A DNA stretch of 64,000 bases from Natronosporangium hydrolyticum (GCF_016925615.1 NZ_CP070499.1:5270001-5334000), one strand, 5' to 3'; shown: positions 43,751 through 52,579, numbered from the stretch's first letter. Translations and numbers: made by a program. Notes: a model not told the origin generated them from the sequence alone.

Positions 43751-44821
43751 CTACAGCTGGCACTCCACGAGCACCGGCTCCGGCACCAGCGTGACCCCGA
43801 ACCGTGCGCGCACCCCGTCCCGGATCTGCCGGGCCAGCCGCAGCAACTCCTCGCTGCTGCCCCCACCCCGGTTAGTCAACGCCAGCGCGTGCTTCGACGA
43901 GATCGACACCGCCCCCAGGCCGTACCCCTTGGCGAAGCCGGCACGCTCGATCAACCAGGCCGCGCTGACCTTGAACCGGCCATCCGCGGTGGCGTGCAGC
44001 GACGGCTCCGGCGCCCCGTCGAGCCGGCCCCGCAGCCGCGTCACCTCATCCGCGGTGAGCACCGGATTGATGAAGAACGACCCGGCCGAACAGGAGTCAG
44101 GGTCCGCCGGATCCAGCAGCATCCCCTTGCCAGCGCGCAGCCCGAGCACCGCCTGGCGGACCTCGGCGAGCGGCGCCTGGGCGCCCAGCTCCACGCCGAG
44201 CGCCCTGGCCAGCTCCGGGTAGCGCACCGGCGCCGACGCCGGACTCCGCCGCAGCCGGAACTCGACCGACAGCACCACCCACCGGTCGCTGCCCCGAAAC
44301 AGGCTGCTGCGGTAACCGAACCGGCACTCGGTCGGCCCCATCCGGCTCACCGTGCCGCTCACCCGGTCCAGCACTTCGACGGCGGTGATCGTCTCGGCCA
44401 CCTCCTGGCCGTAGGCGTTGACGTTCTGCATCGGGGTGGCGCCCGCCGAGCCCGGAATGCCCGCCAGACACTCCAGACCGGACCAGTCGGCGGTGACCGC
44501 GGTGGTGACCACCTCGTCCCAGGGCTCGCCGGCGGCCACCTCGATCGTCACCGTGTCCCCGTGCATGCCGGTAACACGGATCCCCCGGCTACGGACTAGG
44601 ATCACGGTGCCAGGGAAACCTTGATCGGCGATCACCACATTGCTGCCTCCACCGAGCACGAGTGTCCTCGCTCCGTCGACGGTCGCGTCCCGTACACTTT
44701 GCGCGATCTCCTCCGCGCTGGTGGGCGCGAGGAGTCGATGGGCCGGGCCCCCGAGCCGGAGCGTGGTGAACTCGGCGAGTGGGACGGTCTGGCAATGCGG
44801 GTCAGCGCTCAGTTCAGGCAC
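43751..44821 (-). CDS. murB: UDP-N-acetylenolpyruvoylglucosamine reductase
   Basis: The 356-residue protein has the MurB FAD domain (TTLRLGGPAHRLLAP, LVLGGGSNVVIADQGFPGTVI), the substrate-binding segment GLECLAGIPGSAGATPMQNVNAYGQEV, and a C-terminal region with the Ser proton donor in DPDSCSAGSFFINPV. It reduces UDP-GlcNAc-enolpyruvate to UDP-MurNAc for peptidoglycan. GTG at 44821 is preferred over the much longer open frame, with AGGG nearby upstream. It diverges from the maleylpyruvate isomerase-type gene. Confidence 0.95.
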   Translation of the reverse strand: MPELSADPHCQTVPLAEFTTLRLGGPAHRLLAPTSAEEIAQSVRDATVDGARTLVLGGGSNVVIADQGFPGTVILVRSRGIRVTGMHGDTVTIEVAAGEPWDEVVTTAVTADWSGLECLAGIPGSAGATPMQNVNAYGQEVAETITAVEVLDRVSGTVSRMGPTECRFGYRSSLFRGSDRWVVLSVEFRLRRSPASAPVRYPELARALGVELGAQAPLAEVRQAVLGLRAGKGMLLDPADPDSCSAGSFFINPVLTADEVTRLRGRLDGAPEPSLHATADGRFKVSAAWLIERAGFAKGYGLGAVSISSKHALALTNRGGGSSEELLRLARQIRDGVRARFGVTLVPEPVLVECQL

Positions 44822-44879
44822 GTCACTTACCCTAAGCGGCAGGGTAGTGGCGGCGTACCCGACTCCGGGGAGGAACGCC

Positions 44880-45662
44880 ATGTCAAAGGCGCAAGAGCAC
44901 AGGCAGCTCTGGCTGGCGGCGCTGCGCGCCGACGGCCCGGCAACTCGGGTGGCCTTCGAAGAGGCCGCCGCGAGCGAGGCGGGGCTCTCGGTGCCCGCCC
45001 CCTCCTGCCCGGGCTGGACCGTCCTGGACCTGGTCACCCACCAGGCCAAGACGTACCTGTGGGTACGGTCGCACGTCGCCCGGGGGGTGACCAGCCGCCC
45101 CGATCACGACCCGCGGGAAGAGCTGGCCGAACTGCCGACCGGCACCGCCGCGATCCAATGGTGGTCCGACGAGTACGACGCCCTGGTGGGCCTGCTGGAG
45201 ACGCTGGACCCGCAGCTCCCGGCCTGGAACTGGGCACCAGCGCCGAAGCTCGCCGGGTTCTGGCTGCGCCGGATGGCCCACTCGACCGCGGTCCGGCGGT
45301 GGGATGCCCAGATGGCGCTGGGCCAGGCGGAGCCGATCGAGTCCCGGCTCGCCGCCGACGGCGTCGCCGAGGTGCTGGAGACCTGGCTGCCGGCGGGTCG
45401 GCGGAGCGGGCCGACCGACCGGTCCGGGGTGGTCCGGCTGGTCGCCACCGACGCCGACGACGAGTGGCTGGTGCGGCTGCGCGGTGAGGGTGTGGCGTTG
45501 CTCGACACCGACACCTGGCTGGACCATGACGAGCACCCCACCCGGGTCAGCGCCCGCGGCACCGCGAGCGACCTGGTGCTGGCGCTCTTCGGCCGGGTCC
45601 GCTTCGACGTGCTCGAGGTCAGTGGTGAAGCGGCGTTGCTGACATCGCTACGCGCCGGCTGA
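44880..45662 (+). CDS. mycothiol-dependent maleylpyruvate isomerase-family enzyme
   Basis: The 260-residue protein has the MDMPI N-terminal metal-binding helical bundle (PSCPGWTVLDLVTHQAKTYLW with the family His, LDPQLPAWNW, RMAHSTAVRRWDAQ with second His) and a C-terminal SCP2-like domain (RLVATDADDEWLVRL, RGTASDLVLALFGR). The ATG is preceded by GGGGAGGAA. The family is a mycothiol S-transferase group common in actinobacteria; the electrophilic substrate is unknown. Confidence 0.9.
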   Translation: MSKAQEHRQLWLAALRADGPATRVAFEEAAASEAGLSVPAPSCPGWTVLDLVTHQAKTYLWVRSHVARGVTSRPDHDPREELAELPTGTAAIQWWSDEYDALVGLLETLDPQLPAWNWAPAPKLAGFWLRRMAHSTAVRRWDAQMALGQAEPIESRLAADGVAEVLETWLPAGRRSGPTDRSGVVRLVATDADDEWLVRLRGEGVALLDTDTWLDHDEHPTRVSARGTASDLVLALFGRVRFDVLEVSGEAALLTSLRAG

Positions 45663-45718
45663 GCCGGCCGTCCCCGCCGATCGGCGCCGCCTCCTGCCCT
45701 GACCAGGGATTTCGCTGC

Positions 45719-45732
45719 TGGGAGCGCTCTCC
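45719..45732 (+). promoter_or_regulatory. CebR-like (LacI family) operator upstream of the beta-glucosidase
   Basis: TGGGAGCGCTCTCC matches the known CebR box TGGGAGCGCTCCCA at 12 of 14 positions. It lies immediately before a TAGACT hexamer (45733-45738), so a bound repressor would block RNA polymerase. CebR responds to cellobiose or cello-oligosaccharides. Confidence 0.7.
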
Positions 45733-45770
45733 TAGACTGTCCGGACGACAGCCACGGAAGGGCGGTAACA

Positions 45771-47189
45771 ATGAGTGACACCCAGATCGACCCGGCGACG
45801 AGGGTAACCGGCGACGCGGGCGGGCTGAGCTTCCCGGCTGGGTTCGTCTGGGGCGCGGCGACCGCGGCCTACCAGATCGAGGGCGCGGTCACCGCGGATG
45901 GTCGCGGCCCGTCGATCTGGGACACCTTCAGCCACACCCCGGGCAAGGTCCACAACGGTGACACCGGCGATGTCGCCTGCGACCACTACCACCGGTACGC
46001 CGAGGACGTGGAGCTCATGGCGGAGCTCGGGTTGCAGGCATACCGATTCTCGATCGCCTGGCCCCGGATCCAGCCCACCGGCTCCGGCCCGGCCAACCGG
46101 GCCGGCCTGGACTTCTATGACCGGCTGGTGGATGCGCTGGTGGCTCGCGGGATCGAACCCATGATCACCCTTTACCACTGGGACCTGCCCCAGCCGCTGC
46201 AGGACGCGGGCGGCTGGACCAACCGGGACACCGCGTACCGCTTCGCCGAGTACGCCGGACTGGTCGCGGAGCGGCTCGCCGACCGGGTCGGCACCTGGAT
46301 CACCCTCAACGAGCCGTGGTGCGCCGCTTTCCTCGGCTACGCCAGCGGCACCCACGCGCCCGGGATCACCAACCCGCCCGACGCGTTCGCCGCCACCCAC
46401 CACCTACTGCTCGGCCACGGCGAAGCAGTGCCGGTGCTGCGCGGCCACGGCGTCCGCCAGGTCGGCATCACCCTGAACCCGTCGGCGGTCCGGCCGCTCG
46501 ACGCCACCGCACCGGCCGATGTCGCCGCCGCCGCCCGGGTCGACGGCTTGCAGAACCGGCTCTACCTCGACCCGCTCTACGGCCGGGGCTACCCGGCCGA
46601 CATCCGCGCGCTCATCGACGCGCAGTTCGGTGGTGCGCCATGGCTGCGGCCGGGCGACGAGCAGATCATCGCCGCGCCGCTGGACCTGCTGGGGATCAAC
46701 TACTACAACCCGACGATCGTGACCAGCGCCCCCGGCCAACCGAGTTCGTCGGTCCACCCAGGCACCGAGGACATCCGGTTCATGCCGGCCACCGGTCCGC
46801 TCACCGCGATGGGGTGGTCGATCGAACCGGCCAGCCTCACCAGCCTGCTGGAGCGGCTCAGCCGGGACTACCCGGGGTTGCCGTTCTGGATCACCGAGAA
46901 CGGATGCGCCTACGAGGACGAGCCGGAGGCGGACGGTGAGCGGGTCGCCGACCCGGCCCGGATCGCCTACCTGGACGGTCATCTCCGAGCCGTCCACGAG
47001 GCGATCGCCCGGGGGGTGGACGTCCGCGGCTACCTGGTGTGGTCGCTCTTCGACAACTTCGAGTGGGCGGAGGGGTACCGACCCAGGTTCGGGATCTTCT
47101 ATGTGGACTATGAGACGCAGGTCCGACTGCGCAAGGACAGCGCGCGGTGGTACCACAAGGTGATCGCCGAGCACGGCCTCCCAGATTAA
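45771..47189 (+). CDS. beta-glucosidase (GH1 family)
   Basis: The 472-residue protein has the GH1 start (FPAGFVWGAATAAYQIEGAV), YRFSIAWPRIQP, acid/base Glu in TLNEPW near 181, and nucleophile Glu in WITENG near 376, with LVWSLFDNFEWAEGY at the end. There is no signal peptide, so it would act in the cytoplasm on imported cellobiose or cellodextrins. The start has GGAAGGGCGG upstream. The CebR-like box in its promoter agrees with this role; no sugar ABC transporter is adjacent. Confidence 0.95.
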   Translation: MSDTQIDPATRVTGDAGGLSFPAGFVWGAATAAYQIEGAVTADGRGPSIWDTFSHTPGKVHNGDTGDVACDHYHRYAEDVELMAELGLQAYRFSIAWPRIQPTGSGPANRAGLDFYDRLVDALVARGIEPMITLYHWDLPQPLQDAGGWTNRDTAYRFAEYAGLVAERLADRVGTWITLNEPWCAAFLGYASGTHAPGITNPPDAFAATHHLLLGHGEAVPVLRGHGVRQVGITLNPSAVRPLDATAPADVAAAARVDGLQNRLYLDPLYGRGYPADIRALIDAQFGGAPWLRPGDEQIIAAPLDLLGINYYNPTIVTSAPGQPSSSVHPGTEDIRFMPATGPLTAMGWSIEPASLTSLLERLSRDYPGLPFWITENGCAYEDEPEADGERVADPARIAYLDGHLRAVHEAIARGVDVRGYLVWSLFDNFEWAEGYRPRFGIFYVDYETQVRLRKDSARWYHKVIAEHGLPD

Positions 47190-47212
47190 CCCCGCAGCGC
47201 CCGCACCGGTGG

Positions 47213-47241
47213 GGTGAGCCGGCCCGCCGCCCCGGCTCACC
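47213..47241. terminator. hairpin between convergent genes
   Basis: A 10-bp stem (47213-47222 with 47232-47241; GGTGAGCCGG) with a 9-nt loop lies between the beta-glucosidase stop and the last codon of the convergent lactamase-rhodanese gene. Confidence 0.6.
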
Positions 47242-48601
47242 TCACCAGGCGGTGCGCATCGCTCGCGGCCGCCCACTGTTCGGCGCCGCCCCCGAAGACC
47301 ACCACCGGCGCCGGGTGGCCCGACCGGGCCAGCAACGTGGCGGCGGTCATCGACCGTTCACCATGGGCGCACATCACCACTACCGGTCCCGGAGCCACCT
47401 CGGTGGTCCGGTACGGCAGCTCCCCAAGTTCGATATGGACGGCGCCGGGGAGGTGACCGGCGCGAAACTCGTTCTCCTGCCGCACATCGAGCACCGCCGG
47501 CCCGGCCGCCTCACCGGGCTCCCGGAGCGCCACCCGGGCCAGCTCGCCGCCCGCTTCGCGCCACGCCCCCGGGCCGCCAGCGAGCTCGCCCACCAACCGC
47601 TCGTACCCAATGTTGAGAGCGGGCCAGAGGATGTCCGCCGGATCCTGGTCGGGGTCGCGGACCACGATGACCGGCACATCCGGGTCCACCAGCCAGCCGA
47701 GCCAGGTCGCGAACTGCGGCCGCAGCGGAATCGCCACCGACCCTGGCAGGTAACCGGCGGCTACCTGCGGGACCGGCCGCACATCCACCACCATCGCGCC
47801 GTCCGCCAGCAGCCGCCGCACCGAAGCGGCGTCGAGCGAGGGCAGGATCGGCGCCCCGTCGAGCACATCCGGCCCGCGCCGATTCAGCTCCGCCAACCAG
47901 CCGAAGTACGCCGGGTAGCTGCCGAGGCCGGCCACCAGCCGCGCCACGAACGTGTCCACATCGGGCGCGGTAAGCAGCGGATTCTGCGCCTTCTCCGCAC
48001 CGATGGTGGTCGACCGGTCCGCCCCGCCGGCCGCCGAACAGAAAGATCCGGCGCCATGCGTGGGCCACACCGCTGTCTCGTCCGGCAACTGCGCCAACCG
48101 CCGCAGCGACCCGTACTGCTTGCGCGCCAACTCGTCGGTACGAGCCGAGCCGAGCAGGTCGGTCCGGGCGGCCGAGCCGACGATCAATGAGCCGCCGGTG
48201 AACACCCCCACCGGGGTGGCCCCGTCGCGCAGCAGCAGCGAGATGTGATCGTCGCTGTGGCCGGGGGTGGCGAGCGCCTGCATCGTCAAACCCCCCAGCT
48301 CCACCTCGTCGCCGTCGGCCAGACCCCGGTGCGGGAACCGGCGCTCGCCGTCGACCGGGGCGAGCGTGACCGCGCCCGCTTCGGCGGCGAGTTGCCTGGC
48401 TCCGGAGAGGAAGTCGGCGTGCAGGTGAGTGTCGGCCGCGAACGCCACGGTGAGCCCCCGCCGCAACGCCGCAGCCCGCAACGCCCGCAGGTCGCGGGGG
48501 GCGTCTACGGCGAGCGCCCGCCCGTCACCGAGGTCGACCAACCAGGCGCTGTTGCCGAGCCCCTCGTCGACCAGTGGTTCGCCGGTCAGGTAGCTGGTCA
48601 T
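47237..48601 (-). CDS. metallo-beta-lactamase / tandem rhodanese fusion (persulfide dioxygenase-like)
   Basis: A protein of 454 residues starts at MTSYLTGEP. The lactamase domain (about 1-250) has DTHLHADFLSGA near 57-68, ATPGHSDDHISL, FTGGSLIVGSAARTDLLG and THGAGSFC, close to the ETHE1/BLH persulfide dioxygenase pattern. Rhodanese 1 (about 270-350) has DVRPVPQVAAGYLPGSV but its active loop reads VVRDPDQDP with no Cys. Rhodanese 2 (about 375-450) keeps VVVMCAHGERS with the active Cys. A role in sulfide or persulfide detoxification is inferred. An in-frame ATG at 48634 is a possible longer start. Confidence 0.9.
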   Translation of the reverse strand: MTSYLTGEPLVDEGLGNSAWLVDLGDGRALAVDAPRDLRALRAAALRRGLTVAFAADTHLHADFLSGARQLAAEAGAVTLAPVDGERRFPHRGLADGDEVELGGLTMQALATPGHSDDHISLLLRDGATPVGVFTGGSLIVGSAARTDLLGSARTDELARKQYGSLRRLAQLPDETAVWPTHGAGSFCSAAGGADRSTTIGAEKAQNPLLTAPDVDTFVARLVAGLGSYPAYFGWLAELNRRGPDVLDGAPILPSLDAASVRRLLADGAMVVDVRPVPQVAAGYLPGSVAIPLRPQFATWLGWLVDPDVPVIVVRDPDQDPADILWPALNIGYERLVGELAGGPGAWREAGGELARVALREPGEAAGPAVLDVRQENEFRAGHLPGAVHIELGELPYRTTEVAPGPVVVMCAHGERSMTAATLLARSGHPAPVVVFGGGAEQWAAASDAHRLVR

Positions 48602-48717
48602 TGATCTCTGGTACCCGCCGGTTGCCCGGCTCACGCCCCGCGGGCGGGGCTACCCGCGATCCGCAGACCGGTCCAACGATGCACGCGTTGGCTAGGAGAT
48701 GTGGCTAGGAGATGTGA

Positions 48718-49137
48718 CTAGGAGATGCTGCCGGGCTCAGCCACCCAGGCGGCCGGCTGGCCGGTTGCGGCGGCGATGGCGTCAAAGCCGCGGTCGTAGT
48801 GGAGCACGACGAGCCGGTTCAGTTCAGCGGTCGCCGCGATCAGCAGGTCCGCCGCCCCGGCGCTGCGGTGCTCGCCGCGCTCGGTCAGTAGCTGTTGCAC
48901 CCGATGCGATCGGGACCAGACTGCGTCCGGGGTGGTGACCCAGCTGAAGAGCTGCCCGAAGGCGTCCTTCTTGTCGCGCCGGTCGACCAGTGAACGTGCC
49001 GAGTACAAAAGTTCTAGTTCGACCAGGTCGCAGATGCCGATCACACCAGCCTCGAACTCGTCCTGCCACCGCTGCTGGACCTGCCGGTTGGTGAGCATCC
49101 GGACTACCGCAGAGGTATCGACGAGATAGGTGATCAA
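48718..49137 (-). CDS. vapC: VapC-type PIN-domain toxin
   Basis: The 139-residue protein has the PIN nuclease acidic residues: Asp in YLVDTSAVVRML, Glu in DLVELELLYSA, and Asp in SAGAADLLIAATAE with a late HYDRGFD. VapC toxins cleave tRNA or rRNA. It overlaps the antitoxin gene by 4 bp (49134-49137). Confidence 0.9.
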   Translation of the reverse strand: MITYLVDTSAVVRMLTNRQVQQRWQDEFEAGVIGICDLVELELLYSARSLVDRRDKKDAFGQLFSWVTTPDAVWSRSHRVQQLLTERGEHRSAGAADLLIAATAELNRLVVLHYDRGFDAIAAATGQPAAWVAEPGSIS

Positions 49138-49343
49138 GGCCGATAGTGCTGCTTGTCAAACAACGGGTCGAAGTCCCCCGCTTGCCCCATGGCGGCCAGC
49201 TTGTCTAGGGCCCGGAGCCGACGTAGCCGCTGCGAAACCTCGACCAACGCGGCGTTCACGGTGTCTTTCTTGGTGGCTGTGCCGAGCACCCGCTGCGCCT
49301 CCGCCAGCGCGTCATCGTCCACATCCACCAGCAACCGCGACAC
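49134..49343 (-). CDS. vapB: VapB-type antitoxin
   Basis: The 69-residue protein has a type VapB ribbon-helix-helix start (MSRLLVDVDDDALAEAQRVLGTATKKDTVNAAL, in part) and an acidic/aromatic tail (GDFDPLFDKQHYRP) for toxin binding. GTG start with AGGTGG upstream. It precedes vapC with a 4-bp overlap. Confidence 0.88.
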   Translation of the reverse strand: MSRLLVDVDDDALAEAQRVLGTATKKDTVNAALVEVSQRLRRLRALDKLAAMGQAGDFDPLFDKQHYRP

Positions 49344-49355
49344 CGGACCACCTCG

Positions 49356-49381
49356 CTATCAGATATATCTGACCCTGATAG
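49356..49381. promoter_or_regulatory. nested palindromes upstream of vapBC, candidate operator
   Basis: CAGATATATCTG (49360-49371) is a perfect 12-bp palindrome. It overlaps a wider pair CTATCAG and CTGATAG, starting 13 bp before the vapB start. The region is much more AT-rich than its surroundings, fitting promoter and VapB binding. Confidence 0.55.
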
Positions 49382-49405
49382 CTAAGATATCACGGCGCTC
49401 CGGGG

Positions 49406-49699
49406 TCACCAGGAGCCGTGACCGTTGGCGATGTCCCGCAGGCCGGGTCGAACGTCGAGTAGATAGAACGCGGCCGCCCCGATCGCGATCAGGTTGAACA
49501 ACAACCATCCCTGGGTCAACAACGCCATCACCGTCGCCACCCCGAGGACCGCCAGCCACGCCGGCTTCTGGATGGTGTTGATCGCGGAGAAGGCGTCCGA
49601 ACGCTGGGTGGCGCAATGGATGAACGCGATCACCCCGAGCACCAGCGCAAACAGTGTGATCAGGGTGTTGATCGCCTCGTAGACGGCTACATGCCACAT
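49406..49699 (-). CDS. DUF2516 membrane protein
   Basis: The 97-residue protein has about three hydrophobic segments (ITLFALVLGVIAFIHCA, PAWLAVLGVATVMALL, LLFNLIAIGAAAFYLLDV), the DUF2516 pattern, ending at DVRPGLRDI. It is the neighbour of the HbhA-like gene, as Rv0476 is of Rv0475. Function unknown. Confidence 0.88.
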   Translation of the reverse strand: MWHVAVYEAINTLITLFALVLGVIAFIHCATQRSDAFSAINTIQKPAWLAVLGVATVMALLTQGWLLFNLIAIGAAAFYLLDVRPGLRDIANGHGSW

Positions 49700-49768
49700 G
49701 ACCGAAGCGTATGCCCCCGCCCCCGGGAACGTCGAACATCCCCTGGGGCGGGGCGTCGAACCAGTGGG

Positions 49769-50227
49769 TCAGGCACCGGTCGGGCGGCTCTGACCAGCAT
49801 CGGCGCTGGCTCCATTGGCCTGATCGTGCGACTGGACCGGGCCGACGATCACCTCGACCTGCGCTGGTTCGTCCGGGCCGGCGCCGGCCCGGTCGGCGAC
49901 CACCCGCTCCCCGTGCGCCACCAGATTGTGGTAGCTCGCGACCGCGCGCTGCTGGGCGGCGAGCGCGGTCTCGCGCATCCGGGAACGACCCCGCTCGGCG
50001 GAGGCCCGCACCCGGATGCTGACCGTCTCTTCCTGGGCGGCGAGCCGCTGGCGCAGCTCGTCGGCGGTCTCGCTGGCGGTGCGGATGGTCCGTGCCGCCA
50101 CCTCCGGCAGCTTGCGCAGCTGCTGGTACGCGAGGTCGCCAGCGCCCGCGGCAGCGTAGACCGGCTTGGGCAGCTCGGTGGTCTTGAGTCGTACTCGCTT
50201 CTGGTTGCTGGTGCCCGTGGTCGTCAT
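49769..50227 (-). CDS. HbhA-like heparin-binding-type coiled-coil protein
   Basis: The 152-residue protein is predicted to be mostly helical: LPKPVYAAAGAGDLAYQQLRKLPEV near the N-terminus as in HbhA, then a coiled coil (TIRTASETADELRQRLAAQEE, in part) and a Pro/Asp/Gln tail. It lacks the Lys/Ala/Pro-rich heparin-binding end of mycobacterial HbhA, so the role is probably structural or membrane-associated. It overlaps the XRE gene by 4 bp and precedes DUF2516. Confidence 0.82.
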   Translation of the reverse strand: MTTTGTSNQKRVRLKTTELPKPVYAAAGAGDLAYQQLRKLPEVAARTIRTASETADELRQRLAAQEETVSIRVRASAERGRSRMRETALAAQQRAVASYHNLVAHGERVVADRAGAGPDEPAQVEVIVGPVQSHDQANGASADAGQSRPTGA

Positions 50228-50637
50228 GGTTGCTCCTCCCGATCTGGCTCGGGTTCACTCCGGGCGTTCTCGCGCCGGAACGTCTCATAGATCTGACTCA
50301 GCGACTGTTTCTGCGCCATGGTGAGCTCCGGGTCGGCCGCGATCGCGGCCAACACCCCTTCGCGGTCTTTGGCGTCGAGCAGGCCGGCCCGCAGATACAT
50401 CACCGGGGTCGAGACCCGCAGCGCACCGGCGATCTGCTGCAGCACCTCGGCGCTCGGCTTGCGCAGGCCCCGCTCGACCTGGGAGAGGTAGGGATTGCTG
50501 ACGCCGGCCTTCGCCGCGAGCTGCCGCAGCGAGACCCCAGCGCTGCGCCGGAGGTCACGAATGAAGTCACCGACCTCGCGGCCGAGCCGCTGCTGGTCCG
50601 GCCCCTCCGGCGCCTCATGGTGCTGCTGCTCGCTCAC
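50224..50637 (-). CDS. XRE-family regulator (Rv0474-like)
   Basis: The 137-residue protein has a single XRE helix-turn-helix (residues about 25-80: FIRDLRRSAGVSLRQLAAKAGV, in part, and NPYLSQVERGLRKPSAEVLQQIAGALRV), followed by a helical tail. GTG start. It overlaps hbhA by 4 bp, and XRE-hbhA-DUF2516 form one operon as in Rv0474-Rv0476. Upstream palindromes suggest autoregulation. Confidence 0.9.
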   Translation of the reverse strand: MSEQQHHEAPEGPDQQRLGREVGDFIRDLRRSAGVSLRQLAAKAGVSNPYLSQVERGLRKPSAEVLQQIAGALRVSTPVMYLRAGLLDAKDREGVLAAIAADPELTMAQKQSLSQIYETFRRENARSEPEPDREEQP

Positions 50638-50667
50638 CCTTCGACGGTAACGTGCCCCGCTAACTCC

Positions 50668-50694
50668 AGCAAGCATTTGCTAGCGAAAGCTAGC
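50668..50694. promoter_or_regulatory. inverted repeats upstream of the XRE gene
   Basis: AGCAA-GCAT-TTGCT (50668-50681) overlaps CTAGC-GAAA-GCTAG (50680-50693), just upstream of the XRE start and just past the stop of the asparaginase-type gene. Both are good candidate operator sites. Confidence 0.45.
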
Positions 50695-51664
50695 GTGACT
50701 CGACGCACACCAACGACCGGACCGCCCCCACCGGCCGGCCGCCCCCCAGCACCGGGGAGTCGACCAGCTCCGCCAACTGCTCGGCCGGGACCCCCAGCTG
50801 CCGCAGCGCCGCGACCAGCACCGGCAGCCGAGCCCGGGCAGCGCCATCATCGACCTTCAGCGCGACCGCCCCTACTCCGGGCACCGCCACCGCCGAGACC
50901 CCCTCGGCGCCGCTCTTGGCCAACAACCCCGGCACCGCGCTCATCAGCCGGGTGTCGACCGCGGTCGCAGCGGTCCCGGCGACCAGGTCAGGGTGGGCCC
51001 GCATGGCATCCGCGATGGCCCGCTGCGTGCTGCCCGCCTCGGCGCCGACCAGCCGCAGAAATGCCCGCGCCAGCCCGGTCAACGAGGCGGAGCAGACCGG
51101 GGCGCCGCAGCCGTCCACGCCTACCGCGGCGACCGGCTCGCCGGTGCCCTCGCTGACCGCCTCCTGCAGCCGCTGCTGTAGCGGATGCTCCGGGCGCAGG
51201 TAGCCCTCGATCGGCCACCCCGCGACCAGGCAGGTGAGCAGCATCCCGGCGTGCTTGCCGGAACAGTTCATCTGGGCCCGGGTGGGGCCGCCGCCGGCCG
51301 CCAGCACCGCCGCCCGGGCGTCGTCGTCCAACGGCAGCGACGGTGGGCACCCGAGCGCCTCCTCGGTGAGTCCACCGTGCCGCAGCATCGCGCGTACCCG
51401 GTCGAGGTGGTGAGGTTCGCCCCAGTGGCTGGCGCAGACCAGGGCCAACTCGGCGGGTTCGGCCAGCCGCAGCCCGCTGCGCACCATCCCCACCGCCTGC
51501 AGCGGCTTGTTCGAGGAGCGCGGAAAGATCGCCGAGGTCACATCCCCGGTCACGGCCACGGTCTCCCCGGCGGCGTCCAACAACACCACCGACCCGTGGT
51601 GCCGGCTCTCCACAAAGTCCGACCGGGTCACCTCCGCTACCGGTACTCCGCCGCGGTAGCTCAT
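50690..51664 (-). CDS. type II (Rhizobium etli-type) L-asparaginase
   Basis: The 324-residue protein has the asparaginase II family order: HHGSVVLLDAAGETVAVTGD, FPRSSNKPLQAVGMVRSG, CASHWGEPHHLD, and QMNCSGKHAGMLLTC, whose Cys/Ser/Lys form the unusual active site of the R. etli class. DGCGAPV follows. It hydrolyses asparagine to aspartate and ammonia. The start ATG overlaps the BKACE stop by 4 bp. Confidence 0.9.
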   Translation of the reverse strand: MSYRGGVPVAEVTRSDFVESRHHGSVVLLDAAGETVAVTGDVTSAIFPRSSNKPLQAVGMVRSGLRLAEPAELALVCASHWGEPHHLDRVRAMLRHGGLTEEALGCPPSLPLDDDARAAVLAAGGGPTRAQMNCSGKHAGMLLTCLVAGWPIEGYLRPEHPLQQRLQEAVSEGTGEPVAAVGVDGCGAPVCSASLTGLARAFLRLVGAEAGSTQRAIADAMRAHPDLVAGTAATAVDTRLMSAVPGLLAKSGAEGVSAVAVPGVGAVALKVDDGAARARLPVLVAALRQLGVPAEQLAELVDSPVLGGGRPVGAVRSLVCVESR

Positions 51665-52491
51665 CGGGTCACCCCCAACAGCTCCCGCGCCGCCGCTGGC
51701 GACAGCGGCGGCCGCTGCGCCAGGCGTGCCAGCGCCGCCGCCCGGGCGACCAATTGGGCGTTGGACTCCACCGGCTCCCCTTTCGCGTACGACCGGGTGT
51801 CTTCCATCCCGACCCGCAGGTGACCCCCCGCAGCGAGCGCCGAGAACATCACCGGCAGCGTGGTACGGCCGATCCCGGTCGCCGAGAAGGTCGACCCGGC
51901 CGGCAGGTTGCGCATCGCGGCCACCGCGGCGACCAGCGCCTCCGCTGTGCCGGGCATGCCGCCGGGCACCCCCATCACCAGATCGACGTGGACGTGGCCG
52001 CCGGCCGGCAGGCCATGCTGGTCCAGCAGCCGTTCCAGGCTCCACAGGTGACCCAGGTCGAAGATCTCGTACTCCAGCACGACGCCGTACTGCTGGGCCT
52101 GGGTGTGCAGGTCGACGATGAGTCGCCACGGGTTGTGGAAGACCTCATCGCCGAAGTTGACCGTGCCCATACTGCAGGAGCCCATATCCGGTTCGGCGGT
52201 GAGCACCCGGAGCCGGTCGGCGAACGGATCGGTCACCGCACCGCCGGTGGAGAGCTGGACCACCAGCTCACTCGCGTCCCGCAGCGCGGCCACCGTCTCC
52301 CGCAGCAGCCCCAGATCGAGCGTGGGTTGCGCAGCCGCGTCGCGGATATGCACGTGGATCATGCTGGCGCCCGCCGCCTGGCAGCCGCGAGCGGTCTCGA
52401 CCAGCTCCGGAAGGGTCACCGGCAGCGCCGGCACCTCAGCCTTCGCCGCCTCCGCCCCGGTCGGCGCGACCGTGATCAGGGTTCCGGTCAC
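51661..52491 (-). CDS. BKACE (3-keto-5-aminohexanoate cleavage family) protein
   Basis: The 276-residue TIM-barrel protein has the BKACE zinc motif HVHIRD near 48-53, GGSM-like PDMGSCSMGTVNF, and VMGVPGGMPGT. Family enzymes cleave beta-keto acids with acetyl-CoA; the substrate here is unknown. It shares an operon with the asparaginase. Confidence 0.9.
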   Translation of the reverse strand: MTGTLITVAPTGAEAAKAEVPALPVTLPELVETARGCQAAGASMIHVHIRDAAAQPTLDLGLLRETVAALRDASELVVQLSTGGAVTDPFADRLRVLTAEPDMGSCSMGTVNFGDEVFHNPWRLIVDLHTQAQQYGVVLEYEIFDLGHLWSLERLLDQHGLPAGGHVHVDLVMGVPGGMPGTAEALVAAVAAMRNLPAGSTFSATGIGRTTLPVMFSALAAGGHLRVGMEDTRSYAKGEPVESNAQLVARAAALARLAQRPPLSPAAARELLGVTR

Positions 52492-52579
52492 CGGCTCACC
52501 GCTCCCTTCCGCCGCAGCTGCGTTGCTCCGACGATCATGAGCATAAAGGGCGATGCTGCGGTACGGGTGCCGCCACCGG

